Below, piece after piece: positions 17,525-27,218 of a stretch of DNA of 64,000 bases (positions are counted from its first letter, which is position 1; the number at the start of each line of letters is the position of its first letter). Below the pieces are notes generated by a model. That model saw only the letters and a program-made list of their open reading frames with translations. It was not told where the DNA came from and did no database searches. Origin of the DNA: Ignavibacteriota bacterium (lineage in GTDB: Bacteria; Bacteroidota; Ignavibacteria; Tepidaquicellales; OLB5); the NCBI GenBank assembly GCA_003820375.1, contig RPQH01000015.1, positions 1 to 64,000 on the forward strand, given 5' to 3'. Position numbers and translations under genes: made by a program.

Positions 17525-18532
17525 ATGGACAACTTAAAAATAAAAGCAGGACTTATTGGCTGCGGTCATTTGGGTTCTATACATTGTAAACTATTAAATG
17601 AAATTTCAAATAAACGGCAGGATATTGAATTTATTGGAATCTATGATATAGACGGGAGCAGAACAAATGAGATATCAGATAAATTTAAAATTAAGTCATT
17701 TAACAGCTACGATGAATTACTTTCTGAAATAAATTCAGTTATTATAGTAACCCCGACTTCTACTCATTACGATATAGCAGCTAAAGCAATAGAAAAAGGT
17801 ATCAACATTTTTATTGAGAAACCAGTAACCTCAAACGTGAATGAAGCAAACGAGCTAATTAATCTTGCAAAAAACACAAACTGCAAAATTCAGGTTGGTC
17901 ATGTGGAGCGGTTTAACCCTGCACTTACATCACTTGCCAAATATAATTTACAGCCATTGTTCATTGAATCACACAGGTTATCGCAGTTCAATCCGCGGGG
18001 AACGGATGTTTCGGTTATACATGACCTGATGATACACGATATTGATATTATACTTCATCTTGTAAAATCACCCGTTAAGACAATTGATGCAAACGGTGTT
18101 GCAGTAATTTCAGATAACATTGATATTGCTAATGCAAGAATTACATTTGAAAACGGGTGTGTTGCAAATATAACAGCAAGCAGGATTTCACTGAAGAAGA
18201 TGAGGAAGATGAGGTTATTTCAAAAAAGTGCTTATATTTCAATAGATTTTGCTGAAAACAAATCGGAAATTTACAGAATTATTGATAACTCGGATATTGA
18301 TTCCTCACCTTTTTCATTCCCGGTATCAGAAACCCGAAAAATTGTTATGGAACAACCTGAAGCAGACGTAAAAGATAATAACCCTATCAGGAATGAACTG
18401 GAATCTTTTTTTGATAGTATTATTTTCAATAAAGAAGTAAAAGTTACAATTGAAGAAGCCAAGCAGGCAGTAAAAGTTGCCGAAAAAATAATCGAAAAGA
18501 TTTCAACAAACAAAAATTTTTCAATAGCTTAA
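17525..18532 (+). CDS. Gfo/Idh/MocA-family oxidoreductase
   Basis: This 335-residue NAD(P)-dependent enzyme has an N-terminal Rossmann domain (GLIGCGHLGSIH, about 8-19) and the family EKPVTSN motif at about 99-105. A C-terminal alpha/beta substrate domain carries GHVERFNPAL and HDLMIHDIDIILHL, which hold the usual catalytic His/Asp. The family acts on sugars, inositols or biliverdin-like substrates. Sequences with HVERFNP and HDLMIHDID patterns are often found near LPS sugar or lipid-A genes, but no such genes are adjacent. Confidence 0.9.
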   Translation: MDNLKIKAGLIGCGHLGSIHCKLLNEISNKRQDIEFIGIYDIDGSRTNEISDKFKIKSFNSYDELLSEINSVIIVTPTSTHYDIAAKAIEKGINIFIEKPVTSNVNEANELINLAKNTNCKIQVGHVERFNPALTSLAKYNLQPLFIESHRLSQFNPRGTDVSVIHDLMIHDIDIILHLVKSPVKTIDANGVAVISDNIDIANARITFENGCVANITASRISLKKMRKMRLFQKSAYISIDFAENKSEIYRIIDNSDIDSSPFSFPVSETRKIVMEQPEADVKDNNPIRNELESFFDSIIFNKEVKVTIEEAKQAVKVAEKIIEKISTNKNFSIA

Positions 18533-18533
18533 A

Positions 18534-19961
18534 TTGAACATAACTTCAGATAAAAAATATAAGTTTGAAAATAAAATACTTGCTTACATTTCTGCATTAG
18601 CTGTGGAAAAAGAAGTCCCTGTATATGTTGTAGGAGGTTACGTTCGTGATGCACTGATGAATAAAGAATGCAACGATATTGATATTTCAGTAATCGGTGA
18701 TGCAATAGAATTTGCAGATTCAGCAGCAGAAAAATTTGGTGTTAAGCTATCAGCCTATTACAAAAGATTCGGAACTGCTTTGCTCGAAACAGACGGGTGG
18801 AAAATTGAGTTTGCTTCAGCAAGAAAAGAAAGTTATGACATTGATTCAAGAAAACCTAATGTTGAATTTTCAAATCTGAAAGATGATTTATCGCGCAGAG
18901 ATTTTACCATCAATGCACTTGCTGTATCATTGAACAAAGATGATTATGGCGATGTTATAGATCTTTTTAACGGGCTTGAAGACCTGAGAAATAAAATCCT
19001 CCGCACACCGCTTGAACCGGAAAAGACATTTTCCGATGACCCGCTTAGGATGATGAGGGCAGTCAGGTTTGCTTCACAGCTTCAGTTTGAGATTCATCCC
19101 GAAACATTCGAAGGTATTCAGCAAATGAAGGAACGGCTGAGATTGAAGAATGATAATACAGGAGTCGTTTCCCAGGAAAGAATTACCGATGAATTTCTCA
19201 AAATTCTGATGTCTTCAAAACCTTCGATTGGCTTAAAATTAATGCAAAAAACAGGATTGATGGAAATAGTATTTCCGGAATTTGCACAGCTTGAAGGAGT
19301 TGACCAGAGAAAAGATTTTCACCATAAAGATGTTTTTTATCACACTTTACAGGTGCTTGATAATATATGCCGTAAGACAGATGACCTCTGGTTAAGATAT
19401 ACAGCACTTGTGCATGATATAGCGAAACCTCCCACAAAGAAATTCATTGAAGGTACCGGCTGGACATTTCACGGGCATGAAGAATTAGGTGCAAAATGGC
19501 AGAAGAAGATTTTCAATAGAATGCGGCTTCCACTGGATAAGCTCCCTTATGTTGAAAAGCTGGTACGTCTGCATCTGCGACCTATAGCTCTTGCAGATGA
19601 GAATGTAACTGACTCGGCTATCAGGAGATTAATATTTGAGGCAGGTGATTCTATATTTGACCTGATGAAATTGTGCAGGGCAGATATTACATCCAAAGAC
19701 CCCGATAAAGTAAAAAAATTTCTTGGCAATTTTGACCGTGTGGAAAAAAGAATTTTAGAAGTCGAAGAAAGAGATAAGATAAGAAACTTCCAGTCACCTG
19801 TCCGCGGTGATGAAATTATGAAGATATTTGATATTCCACCATCTAAAAAAGTCGGTGAAATTAAATCTATGATTGAAGAAGCTATCCTTGACGGAATTAT
19901 TCCGAATGAATACGACGCAGCATTGAAATATGCATATAAGATTAAGAATGAAGAAGTGTGA
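18534..19961 (+). CDS. cca: tRNA nucleotidyltransferase (CCA-adding) / poly(A) polymerase family with HD domain
   Basis: This 475-residue protein combines a class II nucleotidyltransferase head with an HD domain. The head has VVGGYVRDALMNKECNDIDI at about 32-51, containing the GGxVRD and DxD motifs, then an RRDFTINALA motif. The RNA-binding neck follows, then an HD phosphohydrolase domain with HKDVFYHTLQ and ALVHDIAKP. It most likely adds or repairs the CCA tail of tRNAs, with the HD part giving a phosphatase or phosphodiesterase activity. The start is TTG one base after the upstream stop, which suggests translational coupling; no ATG near it fits better. Confidence 0.92.
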   Translation: MNITSDKKYKFENKILAYISALAVEKEVPVYVVGGYVRDALMNKECNDIDISVIGDAIEFADSAAEKFGVKLSAYYKRFGTALLETDGWKIEFASARKESYDIDSRKPNVEFSNLKDDLSRRDFTINALAVSLNKDDYGDVIDLFNGLEDLRNKILRTPLEPEKTFSDDPLRMMRAVRFASQLQFEIHPETFEGIQQMKERLRLKNDNTGVVSQERITDEFLKILMSSKPSIGLKLMQKTGLMEIVFPEFAQLEGVDQRKDFHHKDVFYHTLQVLDNICRKTDDLWLRYTALVHDIAKPPTKKFIEGTGWTFHGHEELGAKWQKKIFNRMRLPLDKLPYVEKLVRLHLRPIALADENVTDSAIRRLIFEAGDSIFDLMKLCRADITSKDPDKVKKFLGNFDRVEKRILEVEERDKIRNFQSPVRGDEIMKIFDIPPSKKVGEIKSMIEEAILDGIIPNEYDAALKYAYKIKNEEV

Positions 19962-20001
19962 TAGTTGATTGTTTGACCACTGATTTCGCTTATTATTTGA
20001 T

Positions 20002-20206
20002 TGTCTGAATCACAGATTTCGCTGATGATGATGATTGCACAGATGTATTCTTGTCAATATTTCGTTTATGCCCCATCTATCAAATTTAGGAAAGCGTTAA
20101 CCGTGTTACCTCAAATATTTCTTTTTGCCTTATATATTTTTAAAATCATAGAGATTGGCTTTTATCAGTGAAATCAGTTTAATCTGCGTAATCTGTGATT
20201 CAGACA
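20002..20206. repeat. 205-bp intergenic element with perfect 17-bp inverted ends
   Basis: TGTCTGAATCACAGATT (20002-20018) is exactly inverted at 20190-20206. Read from the right on the minus strand it continues into ACGCAGATTAAACTGATTTC, a sawtooth sequence made of CAGATT/CTGATT units. It lies between the convergent cca and xerD genes, so it may act as a two-way 3' end or be a small mobile repeat. Confidence 0.7.
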
Positions 20207-20213
20207 TTTACTC

Positions 20214-21140
20214 TCAAGCTCTCGGGTGAAATGTTTTATGTACTTCCTTTAGGTAAGTAATATCAACGTGAGTATAAATTTGTGTTGTACTTATATCTGC
20301 ATGACCAAGCATCTCCTGGATAGCCCTCAGGTCGGCTCCGCCTTCAAGCAAATGAGTTGCAAATGAATGCCGCAGTATATGAGGATGTATCTTCTTTTCT
20401 ATTTTTGCCAATTTTGTGTACTTATTCAGAATATCCCAAATAGCCATTCTTGATAATTTTCCTCCGCGCCAGTTCAGGAACAAATAATCTTCCGAACGTG
20501 AGTTTGCCATAGTTGGGCGTGCATTTGTTAAATACAGCTTAATCCATTCCAGTGCTTCACTGCCAATGGGCACTATTCTTTCCTTTGACCCTTTGCCAAA
20601 TACCCTGATTATATTATCATCCGCATAAATGTTCGATGTTTTTAATCCTAAAAGCTCACTTACTCTTAAGCCGCAGGCATACATAGTTTCAATTATTGTC
20701 CTGTCACGCAGTCCTAAAGGAACGTTAACTTCAATCTGGTTTAATATCTTAATAATTTCATCATAGGTTAATATTTCAGGAAGCTTGCGTGTCAGTTTGG
20801 GTGAATCAAAATTTGCGAACGGATTTATTTCCGTCTCTCCCCTGATTATCAGGTAATCAAAAAATTGTCTTAATGATGAAAGTACTCTTGCACCGGTTGA
20901 AGCTTTATATTCTTTTCTTAAATAGGCAAGAAATTTTTCAATATGTTTCTCTTCTATATCCGAAAAAGACCGGAGCTTATACAGGTCAATAAATTCCTTG
21001 AATTTCTTCAGGTCAAATTCATATGAAGCGAGTGTATTATCAGAAAGAGATTTCTCCAGTTCAACAAAAAGTAGAAATCTCCTGATATGCTCATCTCTTT
21101 TATCTTTATCAATGGAAATAAGCTTGTTTTTACTCTTCAT
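20214..21140 (-). CDS. xerD: Tyrosine recombinase XerD
   Basis: XerC/XerD recombinases resolve chromosome dimers at dif. This 308-residue protein has the SAM-like N-terminal core-binding domain (about 14-105) and a catalytic domain with R159 (CGLRVSELLG), H254-x-x-R257 (HILRH), H280 (LGH) and nucleophile Y289 (TQIYTH). The motif LRHSFATHLLEGGADLRAIQ is typical of XerD rather than an integrase on a mobile element. It overlaps the upstream 7TM-HD gene by 11 bases. No dif site was recognised in the window. Confidence 0.93.
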   Translation of the reverse strand: MKSKNKLISIDKDKRDEHIRRFLLFVELEKSLSDNTLASYEFDLKKFKEFIDLYKLRSFSDIEEKHIEKFLAYLRKEYKASTGARVLSSLRQFFDYLIIRGETEINPFANFDSPKLTRKLPEILTYDEIIKILNQIEVNVPLGLRDRTIIETMYACGLRVSELLGLKTSNIYADDNIIRVFGKGSKERIVPIGSEALEWIKLYLTNARPTMANSRSEDYLFLNWRGGKLSRMAIWDILNKYTKLAKIEKKIHPHILRHSFATHLLEGGADLRAIQEMLGHADISTTQIYTHVDITYLKEVHKTFHPRA

Positions 21141-23367
21141 TTACTTGTTCAGGATACCTTATCCTGTGATGATGTATTCCGACAACTGTTTTCAGGAAGC
21201 TGTATTTTATCTTGATTAAATCCTGTAATGTAAGGTCACATTCATCAAGCTCTCCGTCAAGAAAACGTGATTTAATTATCTCATCTATCTGCGTTTCAAG
21301 CTTTGCAGGTGTAGGGTCTTCTATAGCTCTTGTAGCCGCTTCCACGGAATCTGCAAGCATTACAATGCCTGTTTCCTTGGTATGTGGTTTAGGACCGGGG
21401 TAGCGGTAAATATAATCATGTACAGTGTCATCCGGGTCTTCTTCTGAGCGTGCTTTTTCGTAAAAATATGATACTAAGGTTGTACCGTGATGCATAGGAA
21501 TAAAATTTATCACTTCCTGCGGTATCCTGTACTTTTCGGCAAGCTTTATCCCGTTTTTCACATGTGCAATTATCATCTTAGCACTTAATGATGGATTTAA
21601 CTGCTCATGTTTATTTCTTGAATCCAGCTGGTTTTCAACAAAATAGTTTGGTGATATTATCTTTCCTATATCATGATAGTAGCATCCGACACGTGCAAGT
21701 ATCTGATTAGCTCCTATTTCTTTTGCTGCCTGTTCCGATAGGTTACCCATCACAACAGAATGATGAAATGAACCCGGAGCTTTGGATGCAAGCTCACGCA
21801 AAAGAGGATGATTAAAATCACTTAATTCAAGAAATACAAGGTCAGTAGCAACACGGAAGACTTTTTCGTAAAATAAAAGCAATCCATAGGCAAGAATAGG
21901 TGATAAAACCGAGTTCAAAGCAGCAAAGTATAGCTGAGTCTTTATAATACTAAAGCTCTCATATCTTTCGAGCCCTATTGCGAGTATGGCAATAATATAT
22001 CCGCCGATGATATATATCATCGAAATAAATATTTGCGTTCTGTGTTTTATATCCCGGACAGAATAGACAACAAGTATCGAAGCTGCAAAATTAGGAACAA
22101 AAATATCATAATCACCGCCGCGAATTGCTGATACCAGGATACAGATTATTATTATGGTATAAACCGCAAGCCGTGAATCAAAAACAATTGTCAAAAGCAT
22201 CGCTGCTACAGGTACAAATATCAGATATTCTATCGGATAATTTATCTCAAGGTTAATAGAAATGTATGAGAATAAACACTGCAGTAAAATAATAGTTGAT
22301 AATAGAATAAGCTTCGTATTATCCTCATAAACAGAAGAACGCATTTTAAAAAGGAAAATCCCAAGTAAAAACATCATGAGCGATACAAAAAGGAACCTGC
22401 CCCCTTGCTGTACCCAGAAATCACGGCCACCCATTTGTTCATTGCGTATCTTGTAGTACGAGTCTAATTTCAGTTTTGTTGCTTCGTTAATTGGGTCATG
22501 TTTACTTACAATTCTTTCATTTTCACGTACAATCCCGAATGTACGCGGCACGGCATCTGTTACTGATGCAATAATTTTATCTGTCTCTTCCTTATTATAT
22601 GTGAAATCAGAATAAATAAACTTCCCCGAGATCTTAAGAGCAATTTTTGCTAATTCATCATTACGGAAATAGCTTTCATAATCGTTTCTTAACATTTGCA
22701 TGACTTCCAATGTATCTCGTACCTGTGAAATATCAATAGTTTCTTCTACTTTATTTTTTATGAAAGATATTTTACCAGATTGAATTGTGTTCTTCGGGAT
22801 ATTTATAATTTGCTTATTATTTGCCTGAGTCATCGTCTGGATAAGCTTTTTCCTGAAATTATCAAATAAATTACCCGAGCTTGTGGAATAAACGATATTA
22901 TAAAGTGCATTCCAGTCACTATCGCTAAAAGCATGGTTCAATTCAGCTTTTATTCCATTCAAAGATTGCTCACTGGTAGTTCTTTTTTCCTCCGGAAGAT
23001 TCTTCTCCTTATTTATTTCATTTTGGTAGTCCAGAACTTTTTTCGCCCTGGTTAAAAAACTGCTTAACGAATCAAGCCAGTTTAGTTTGCCCAGTTGTTT
23101 TGGTTCATTTATGTCAAATGCAGGAGATATCCTGTTTCTAACTTCCTGTACTTCCCGCTGATATACCGGTTCACTTTTATAGATTGGGAAACTGAATGGT
23201 GCAATAAGGTCTTCTTTGCCCCAAATCATGCCAACGGTATAATCTGCCTCTATTGTCTCTGTCCTGGGAAACATAGCTGTTATTACAATAGCAGTAGCAA
23301 AGGCAATAAAGAATTTTAATGTCTTATCAGTTTTTATATCTATTTTCGGTTTACTTAATTTAGGCAT
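21130..23367 (-). CDS. 7TM-HD (PgpH-like) membrane phosphodiesterase
   Basis: This 745-residue membrane protein has the 7TMR-HD layout: a first membrane helix (about 14-32), a long extracytoplasmic HDED domain (about 50-310), seven helices (about 325-500) and a cytosolic HD domain (about 530-735). The HD domain shows FHHSVVMGNLSEQAA and VGCYYHDIGKI, with later MHHGTTLV and ADSVEAATRA. Characterised members (Listeria PgpH) hydrolyse cyclic-di-AMP. The HD metal ligands are intact. Its start has no strong Shine-Dalgarno; it is co-transcribed with xerD. Confidence 0.92.
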   Translation of the reverse strand: MPKLSKPKIDIKTDKTLKFFIAFATAIVITAMFPRTETIEADYTVGMIWGKEDLIAPFSFPIYKSEPVYQREVQEVRNRISPAFDINEPKQLGKLNWLDSLSSFLTRAKKVLDYQNEINKEKNLPEEKRTTSEQSLNGIKAELNHAFSDSDWNALYNIVYSTSSGNLFDNFRKKLIQTMTQANNKQIINIPKNTIQSGKISFIKNKVEETIDISQVRDTLEVMQMLRNDYESYFRNDELAKIALKISGKFIYSDFTYNKEETDKIIASVTDAVPRTFGIVRENERIVSKHDPINEATKLKLDSYYKIRNEQMGGRDFWVQQGGRFLFVSLMMFLLGIFLFKMRSSVYEDNTKLILLSTIILLQCLFSYISINLEINYPIEYLIFVPVAAMLLTIVFDSRLAVYTIIIICILVSAIRGGDYDIFVPNFAASILVVYSVRDIKHRTQIFISMIYIIGGYIIAILAIGLERYESFSIIKTQLYFAALNSVLSPILAYGLLLFYEKVFRVATDLVFLELSDFNHPLLRELASKAPGSFHHSVVMGNLSEQAAKEIGANQILARVGCYYHDIGKIISPNYFVENQLDSRNKHEQLNPSLSAKMIIAHVKNGIKLAEKYRIPQEVINFIPMHHGTTLVSYFYEKARSEEDPDDTVHDYIYRYPGPKPHTKETGIVMLADSVEAATRAIEDPTPAKLETQIDEIIKSRFLDGELDECDLTLQDLIKIKYSFLKTVVGIHHHRIRYPEQVNEE

Positions 23368-23517
23368 ATAAGTACAAAAACACAGGAATCTCTTTAAAAA
23401 TTTTAAATAACTGCATTAATTTAATTAAAAATTACTTCTTAAGTTAAGAAGAATTAGAGGTACAAAAGATTGGATTGGATAGTCTGTTGTGAGCATTCAC
23501 ATGGGGTTTACTGCCGG

Positions 23518-23820
23518 TTAATCTATCTCAAATAGAGTAGTGTATTTTGCTTTCTTATCTATGATATAATCATTGAACATACGGTTTGTCAACTCAAAAA
23601 CGGCATCATCCATATTATTCTCAATATTCTCATATTCTGTTTCATTATTGCAAATATACATCTCGGTAAAATTATTCTCTTTATTCTTATCTTCAACCAC
23701 AAAGTATGTTTTATCTGCATTTGAATTAATATGGCTTTTCAGTTCTTTAATAGCAGTAAGGTAATCTTCCCTTTTTTCGGGCAGAATATCGTAATTTATC
23801 TGGAATATAATTTTTGACAT
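23518..23820 (-). CDS. Small protein of possible dimeric alpha-beta barrel type
   Basis: This 100-residue soluble protein starts with a beta-strand (IIFQINYDIL), then a helix KREDYLTAIKELKSHI. It continues with FVVEDKNKENNFTEMYIC and a second helix, a pattern like ABM or ferredoxin-like dimeric barrel domains. It lacks clear catalytic residues, and I do not assign a function. It lies 84 bases downstream of the APC permease on the same strand. Confidence 0.65.
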   Translation of the reverse strand: MSKIIFQINYDILPEKREDYLTAIKELKSHINSNADKTYFVVEDKNKENNFTEMYICNNETEYENIENNMDDAVFELTNRMFNDYIIDKKAKYTTLFEID

Positions 23821-23904
23821 ATTTAATAAATTTTATAAATATAAGTTTCCATATCCTCAATTAAAAGGGATATTTTTCCCTGTTGAAAATTAAACAATAA
23901 ATGG

Positions 23905-25977
23905 TTAAAACTCTTCCTTGAATTCTTTGTCTTCTGTAATAATTCTTATGGTCAATTTTTGGTTCTCATCGGACTGCACAGTACCCCACAACAGAGCAAG
24001 CTGCTGAAGCTGGACATCCGGCCTGTATTTTGCCGATAATCCCAAAATCACTTCCCTTACTTTCAAAGCATGTGCAACACTTACAATGGAAAAGAATGCA
24101 TTATTTGTAGGGACTACAAGCGGAATAACCGGTTTACCTATCTTTTCGGCAACGTTTACTACCTGGCTGAACAACTCCCTTTCATCTTCTTCAAGGTCCT
24201 GGCTGACAAGCATATTTTGTTTATCCCTGAAAACTCTTCCGATAAAAACTATAATATCTGTTTTATCTGTATCTGTTTCATAGATAACTTTTTGCAAATG
24301 TTTTAAATTTCCGGGGTCTCTCACGGCAACTAAAATCCTATCCTCAAGCTCACTGCCAATTGTTTCAGGTGATATGGAGTCTTCTGAGATTAAATTAAAA
24401 TATTCAAGAGCCGGTCCATTATCACTTTCTGCAGCTTCTTCAAGCAGCTTTTGTTCCTGCCTGTGCTTTTTCCTGTTAATGGACTCGGATATCACAAACA
24501 TCAGAAAGAAAGCAAATGTAAATATTACTCCGGATACCGTTGCAATTGGCTTCGTAAATAAATTAATTAAAGCAACGCTTAATAATGCAATAAAAACAAT
24601 TGACAAGCCAATTGGTATAGTTGTATTACCAATCCGTAAATTCAAAGGAACACGCCACTCACGCGGACGCTTATCTTTAAACCTTAATACAAGCATGGAA
24701 AATGCATTGAAAGTAAAGCTCCAGATAACACCAAAGGCATATGCCTCCCCCAATACTATAATATCACCCCGGGATAAAATAATGGTTATTATTTGCAGAA
24801 CCGCAATTAAGTTTAATATCCTGAATGTGGTACCGTATTTCCTGCTGGGTTTTCTGAACCAATCTGTAAGCACCCTGTCTTCTGCAACCCTGTTTAAAAC
24901 GCCGTTAGCACCAATAATTGAAGTATTTACTGCTCCGGAGAGGATTAACACGCCTACAAGCACCACAAATGCCTGAAACATAAGCTTAAGCCATTCTGGA
25001 CCCATCACAAACATTGCAATACCGCCTATCAGATTATCTTTGTATATAGCCAGACGAATCTCATCAGGTATAAGCATAATACCAAGGAAAGAGACTGCAG
25101 GAGTAAGTATAGCACTGAAAATAAATATTATCACTGCTGCTTTTTTAAGATTCTTAAGCTTAGGTGATTCTATTTCCCTGTTAACCTGTGCCAGCGATTC
25201 TTCACCACTGAGTGCTAAAAGTGAATGCCCGAATGCGATTAATACAGTTAGCGGTCCAATTGTTTTAATCCAGTCAATATCTTTTAGCCAGCCGTATGAT
25301 TCGTCTGTCAGATGCGGTTCAAACGCAGGGAAATGTGAAAAGAATGGTTCATTTTTTGTTAATAAAGTAATTACACCCCATGAAATTAATATCACCCCCA
25401 TTATAGATGTGATAATAAATATCCTGAAAGCTTTGCCTGATGATTCTTCAATACCTTTAATATTTTCCCACCAGAAATACATTACAATTGCAATAGCAAC
25501 CAGCATTGAAAAATAATCCCTGTTAAGAGCAAAGTTTATTCCACCATGAAACAATGAATCATTTATAAGACCTGTTAAATACTGCCCAGCAGATACACCG
25601 CTTATAGGACCTGTCAGGACATAATCAAACACTAAAGCAGATACAGAAATTTTTGCAAACAATCCGCCTAAAGCAGTTTTTACAACTCTATACACACCTC
25701 CGCGTGTGAACATACCGCACGATTCGATATATACAGCCCTTACAGCAAGTGAGAAAAACATAACCATTAAAATAAAGTAAGGGGCAGATTTACCGATAAA
25801 TGTCTCTGCAATACCGCCAATATAATATGCTGTAGAGCCAAGATCGCTTATAACAACCGATGCTGCCCGCCAATATGATATAAAGGTGAACATTACAGTT
25901 GTAAGAACAATAACTTTGGTAGTCTTACCTGTTAAAAGGCTGCTTTTTTTTGGTTTTTTGTTAATGTTAAATTGCAT
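23905..25977 (-). CDS. APC-superfamily permease with C-terminal USP-like domain
   Basis: This 690-residue protein has an APC core of about 12 helices (about 20-500). It includes ESCGMFTRGGVYRVV, a DYVLTGPISGVSAGQYL helix and SGEESLAQVNREI. A cytosolic linker and an alpha/beta tail (about 545-690) with DRILVAVRDPGNLKHLQK resemble a universal-stress-protein domain. It could be an amino-acid transporter. The same architecture is found in the KimA type of potassium importer, so substrate choice is open. Five bases separate it from the upstream metallopeptidase gene. Confidence 0.85.
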   Translation of the reverse strand: MQFNINKKPKKSSLLTGKTTKVIVLTTVMFTFISYWRAASVVISDLGSTAYYIGGIAETFIGKSAPYFILMVMFFSLAVRAVYIESCGMFTRGGVYRVVKTALGGLFAKISVSALVFDYVLTGPISGVSAGQYLTGLINDSLFHGGINFALNRDYFSMLVAIAIVMYFWWENIKGIEESSGKAFRIFIITSIMGVILISWGVITLLTKNEPFFSHFPAFEPHLTDESYGWLKDIDWIKTIGPLTVLIAFGHSLLALSGEESLAQVNREIESPKLKNLKKAAVIIFIFSAILTPAVSFLGIMLIPDEIRLAIYKDNLIGGIAMFVMGPEWLKLMFQAFVVLVGVLILSGAVNTSIIGANGVLNRVAEDRVLTDWFRKPSRKYGTTFRILNLIAVLQIITIILSRGDIIVLGEAYAFGVIWSFTFNAFSMLVLRFKDKRPREWRVPLNLRIGNTTIPIGLSIVFIALLSVALINLFTKPIATVSGVIFTFAFFLMFVISESINRKKHRQEQKLLEEAAESDNGPALEYFNLISEDSISPETIGSELEDRILVAVRDPGNLKHLQKVIYETDTDKTDIIVFIGRVFRDKQNMLVSQDLEEDERELFSQVVNVAEKIGKPVIPLVVPTNNAFFSIVSVAHALKVREVILGLSAKYRPDVQLQQLALLWGTVQSDENQKLTIRIITEDKEFKEEF

Positions 25978-25982
25978 TGTCT

Positions 25983-26354
25983 TTAATAGCCTGCATCCCT
26001 TATTTGCTTTTCATCCATTCCAAAGTAATGTGCTATTTCATGTATAACTACTTCTTTTATTTTATTTATTAATTGTTCTTTTGTTTTGCAAACGGCTTCT
26101 ATGTTTTGCTGAAACAAAATTATCCTGTCAGGCATGGCACCTGTATACCATGTAGACCTTTGGCTGTATGGTATTCCTGAATATAATCCAAGCAAATTCC
26201 TGCCATCTTTCATTCCAAGCCGTGAAAGATCAGAATCTGAAGGAAACGGTTCAACAAGAAACACAATATTATCCATCCGTTTTTTAAATACTTCGGGAAT
26301 GGATTCCATGGTTTGTTCCATTAATAGCTGAAATTCTTCCTCAGAAACCTGCAT
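25983..26354 (-). CDS. Small zinc metallopeptidase (zincin-like)
   Basis: This 123-residue cytosolic protein ends with the zincin motif VVIHEIAHYFGMDEKQI, in which H105-E106-x-x-H109 would bind zinc. The preceding GLYSGIPYSQRS and DRIILFQQNIE patterns fit the small bacterial metallopeptidase family represented by TTHA0227. The biological substrate is unknown for the family. It is the first gene of a two-gene unit with the APC permease; translational coupling is likely. Confidence 0.88.
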   Translation of the reverse strand: MQVSEEEFQLLMEQTMESIPEVFKKRMDNIVFLVEPFPSDSDLSRLGMKDGRNLLGLYSGIPYSQRSTWYTGAMPDRIILFQQNIEAVCKTKEQLINKIKEVVIHEIAHYFGMDEKQIRDAGY

Positions 26355-26525
26355 AGACCTTTATATTTGAGAGATTGATAATGAATTGAATAAAGGAGTT
26401 CGTAAATCCTGAAATGGAGGAATGAATGGAAAAGATACGTTTCTCCCTGCCTTTACAAGCAGGGTCATCTTCATCGTTATTATCTGGTAGTAATTCTATC
26501 ACTTATTTAAATTCTTCAATAATAC

Positions 26526-26563
26526 AAAAAATTTTAGTCACAATATCAAAAATATGACTAAAA
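26526..26563 (-). terminator. Rho-independent terminator overlapping the trkA stop
   Basis: A nine-base stem TTTTAGTCA/TGACTAAAA (26532-26540, 26555-26563) with an AT-rich loop is followed on the minus strand by T6. The right arm contains the trkA stop codon. It marks the end of the nine-gene operon. Confidence 0.75.
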
Positions 26564-27208
26564 ATTGAGATTTACAACCTCATCTGTTTTACCGACTATT
26601 AACATTACAGAATCAGGCGGCAGTTTTTTGCTGCTATCTGGTATAACATCAAATTTATCGTATAATACATCTTTTATTGCAATAACATTTACACCGTATT
26701 TTTTACGTATTTGCAGTTCTTCCAACGACTTACCATAAAATTTTTCAGGTGTAACTATTTCTACAATACTATAATCGGGAGCCAGCGGGATGTGGGCAAC
26801 CAAGCTTGAGATTGACATTTCCTCAGCCAAACGGTATGCAGAATCCTTTTCGGGGTATATAACCTCATTAACATCCAGTGAACGTAATATCCTCCCATGG
26901 TCTTCACTTTTGGCTTTTGCTACTATGTGCTTTACACCGAGATTCTTAAGATTAAGAACGGTTAAGACACTCATTTCAATGCTTGCACCCGTAGCAACGA
27001 CAACAGTATCTATACTGTCATCAATAAAATCCGATAAAACTTTTATGTCTTTTGCATCCCCTATTACAGCTTCAGTTACAAGATCCTTTATAGAATCTAT
27101 AACCCTTTTATCAAGATCTATTACAAGCACCTGGTTTCCTAGCCTGTATAATGAAGTTGATAAGTGATAGCCAAATCTTCCTAAACCGATAATTACAAAA
27201 TGTTTCAT
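26558..27208 (-). CDS. trkA: TrkA/KtrA-type potassium channel regulator (RCK protein)
   Basis: This 216-residue cytosolic protein has an RCK_N Rossmann domain with GLGRFG (8-13) for NAD(H)/ATP binding and the acidic residue at the end of the second strand (VIDLDKRV). An RCK_C domain (about 135-216) follows. It gates the membrane subunit encoded just upstream. In several Gram-positives RCK_C domains of KtrA bind cyclic-di-AMP; whether this one does is not known. It lies ten bases after trkH and is the last gene of the operon. Confidence 0.93.
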   Translation of the reverse strand: MKHFVIIGLGRFGYHLSTSLYRLGNQVLVIDLDKRVIDSIKDLVTEAVIGDAKDIKVLSDFIDDSIDTVVVATGASIEMSVLTVLNLKNLGVKHIVAKAKSEDHGRILRSLDVNEVIYPEKDSAYRLAEEMSISSLVAHIPLAPDYSIVEIVTPEKFYGKSLEELQIRKKYGVNVIAIKDVLYDKFDVIPDSSKKLPPDSVMLIVGKTDEVVNLNF

Positions 27209-27218
27209 ATAATATAAA

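Noticed and set aside
20214-21140. Integrase of a mobile element
   Set aside because: The domain layout and motifs are those of housekeeping XerD, it is co-transcribed with a phosphodiesterase gene, and no phage or plasmid genes or att sites flank it.
24374-25516. Two long plus-strand open frames (200 and 158 codons)
   Set aside because: They lie opposite the APC permease gene, which has a full family match; the antisense products are not protein-like.
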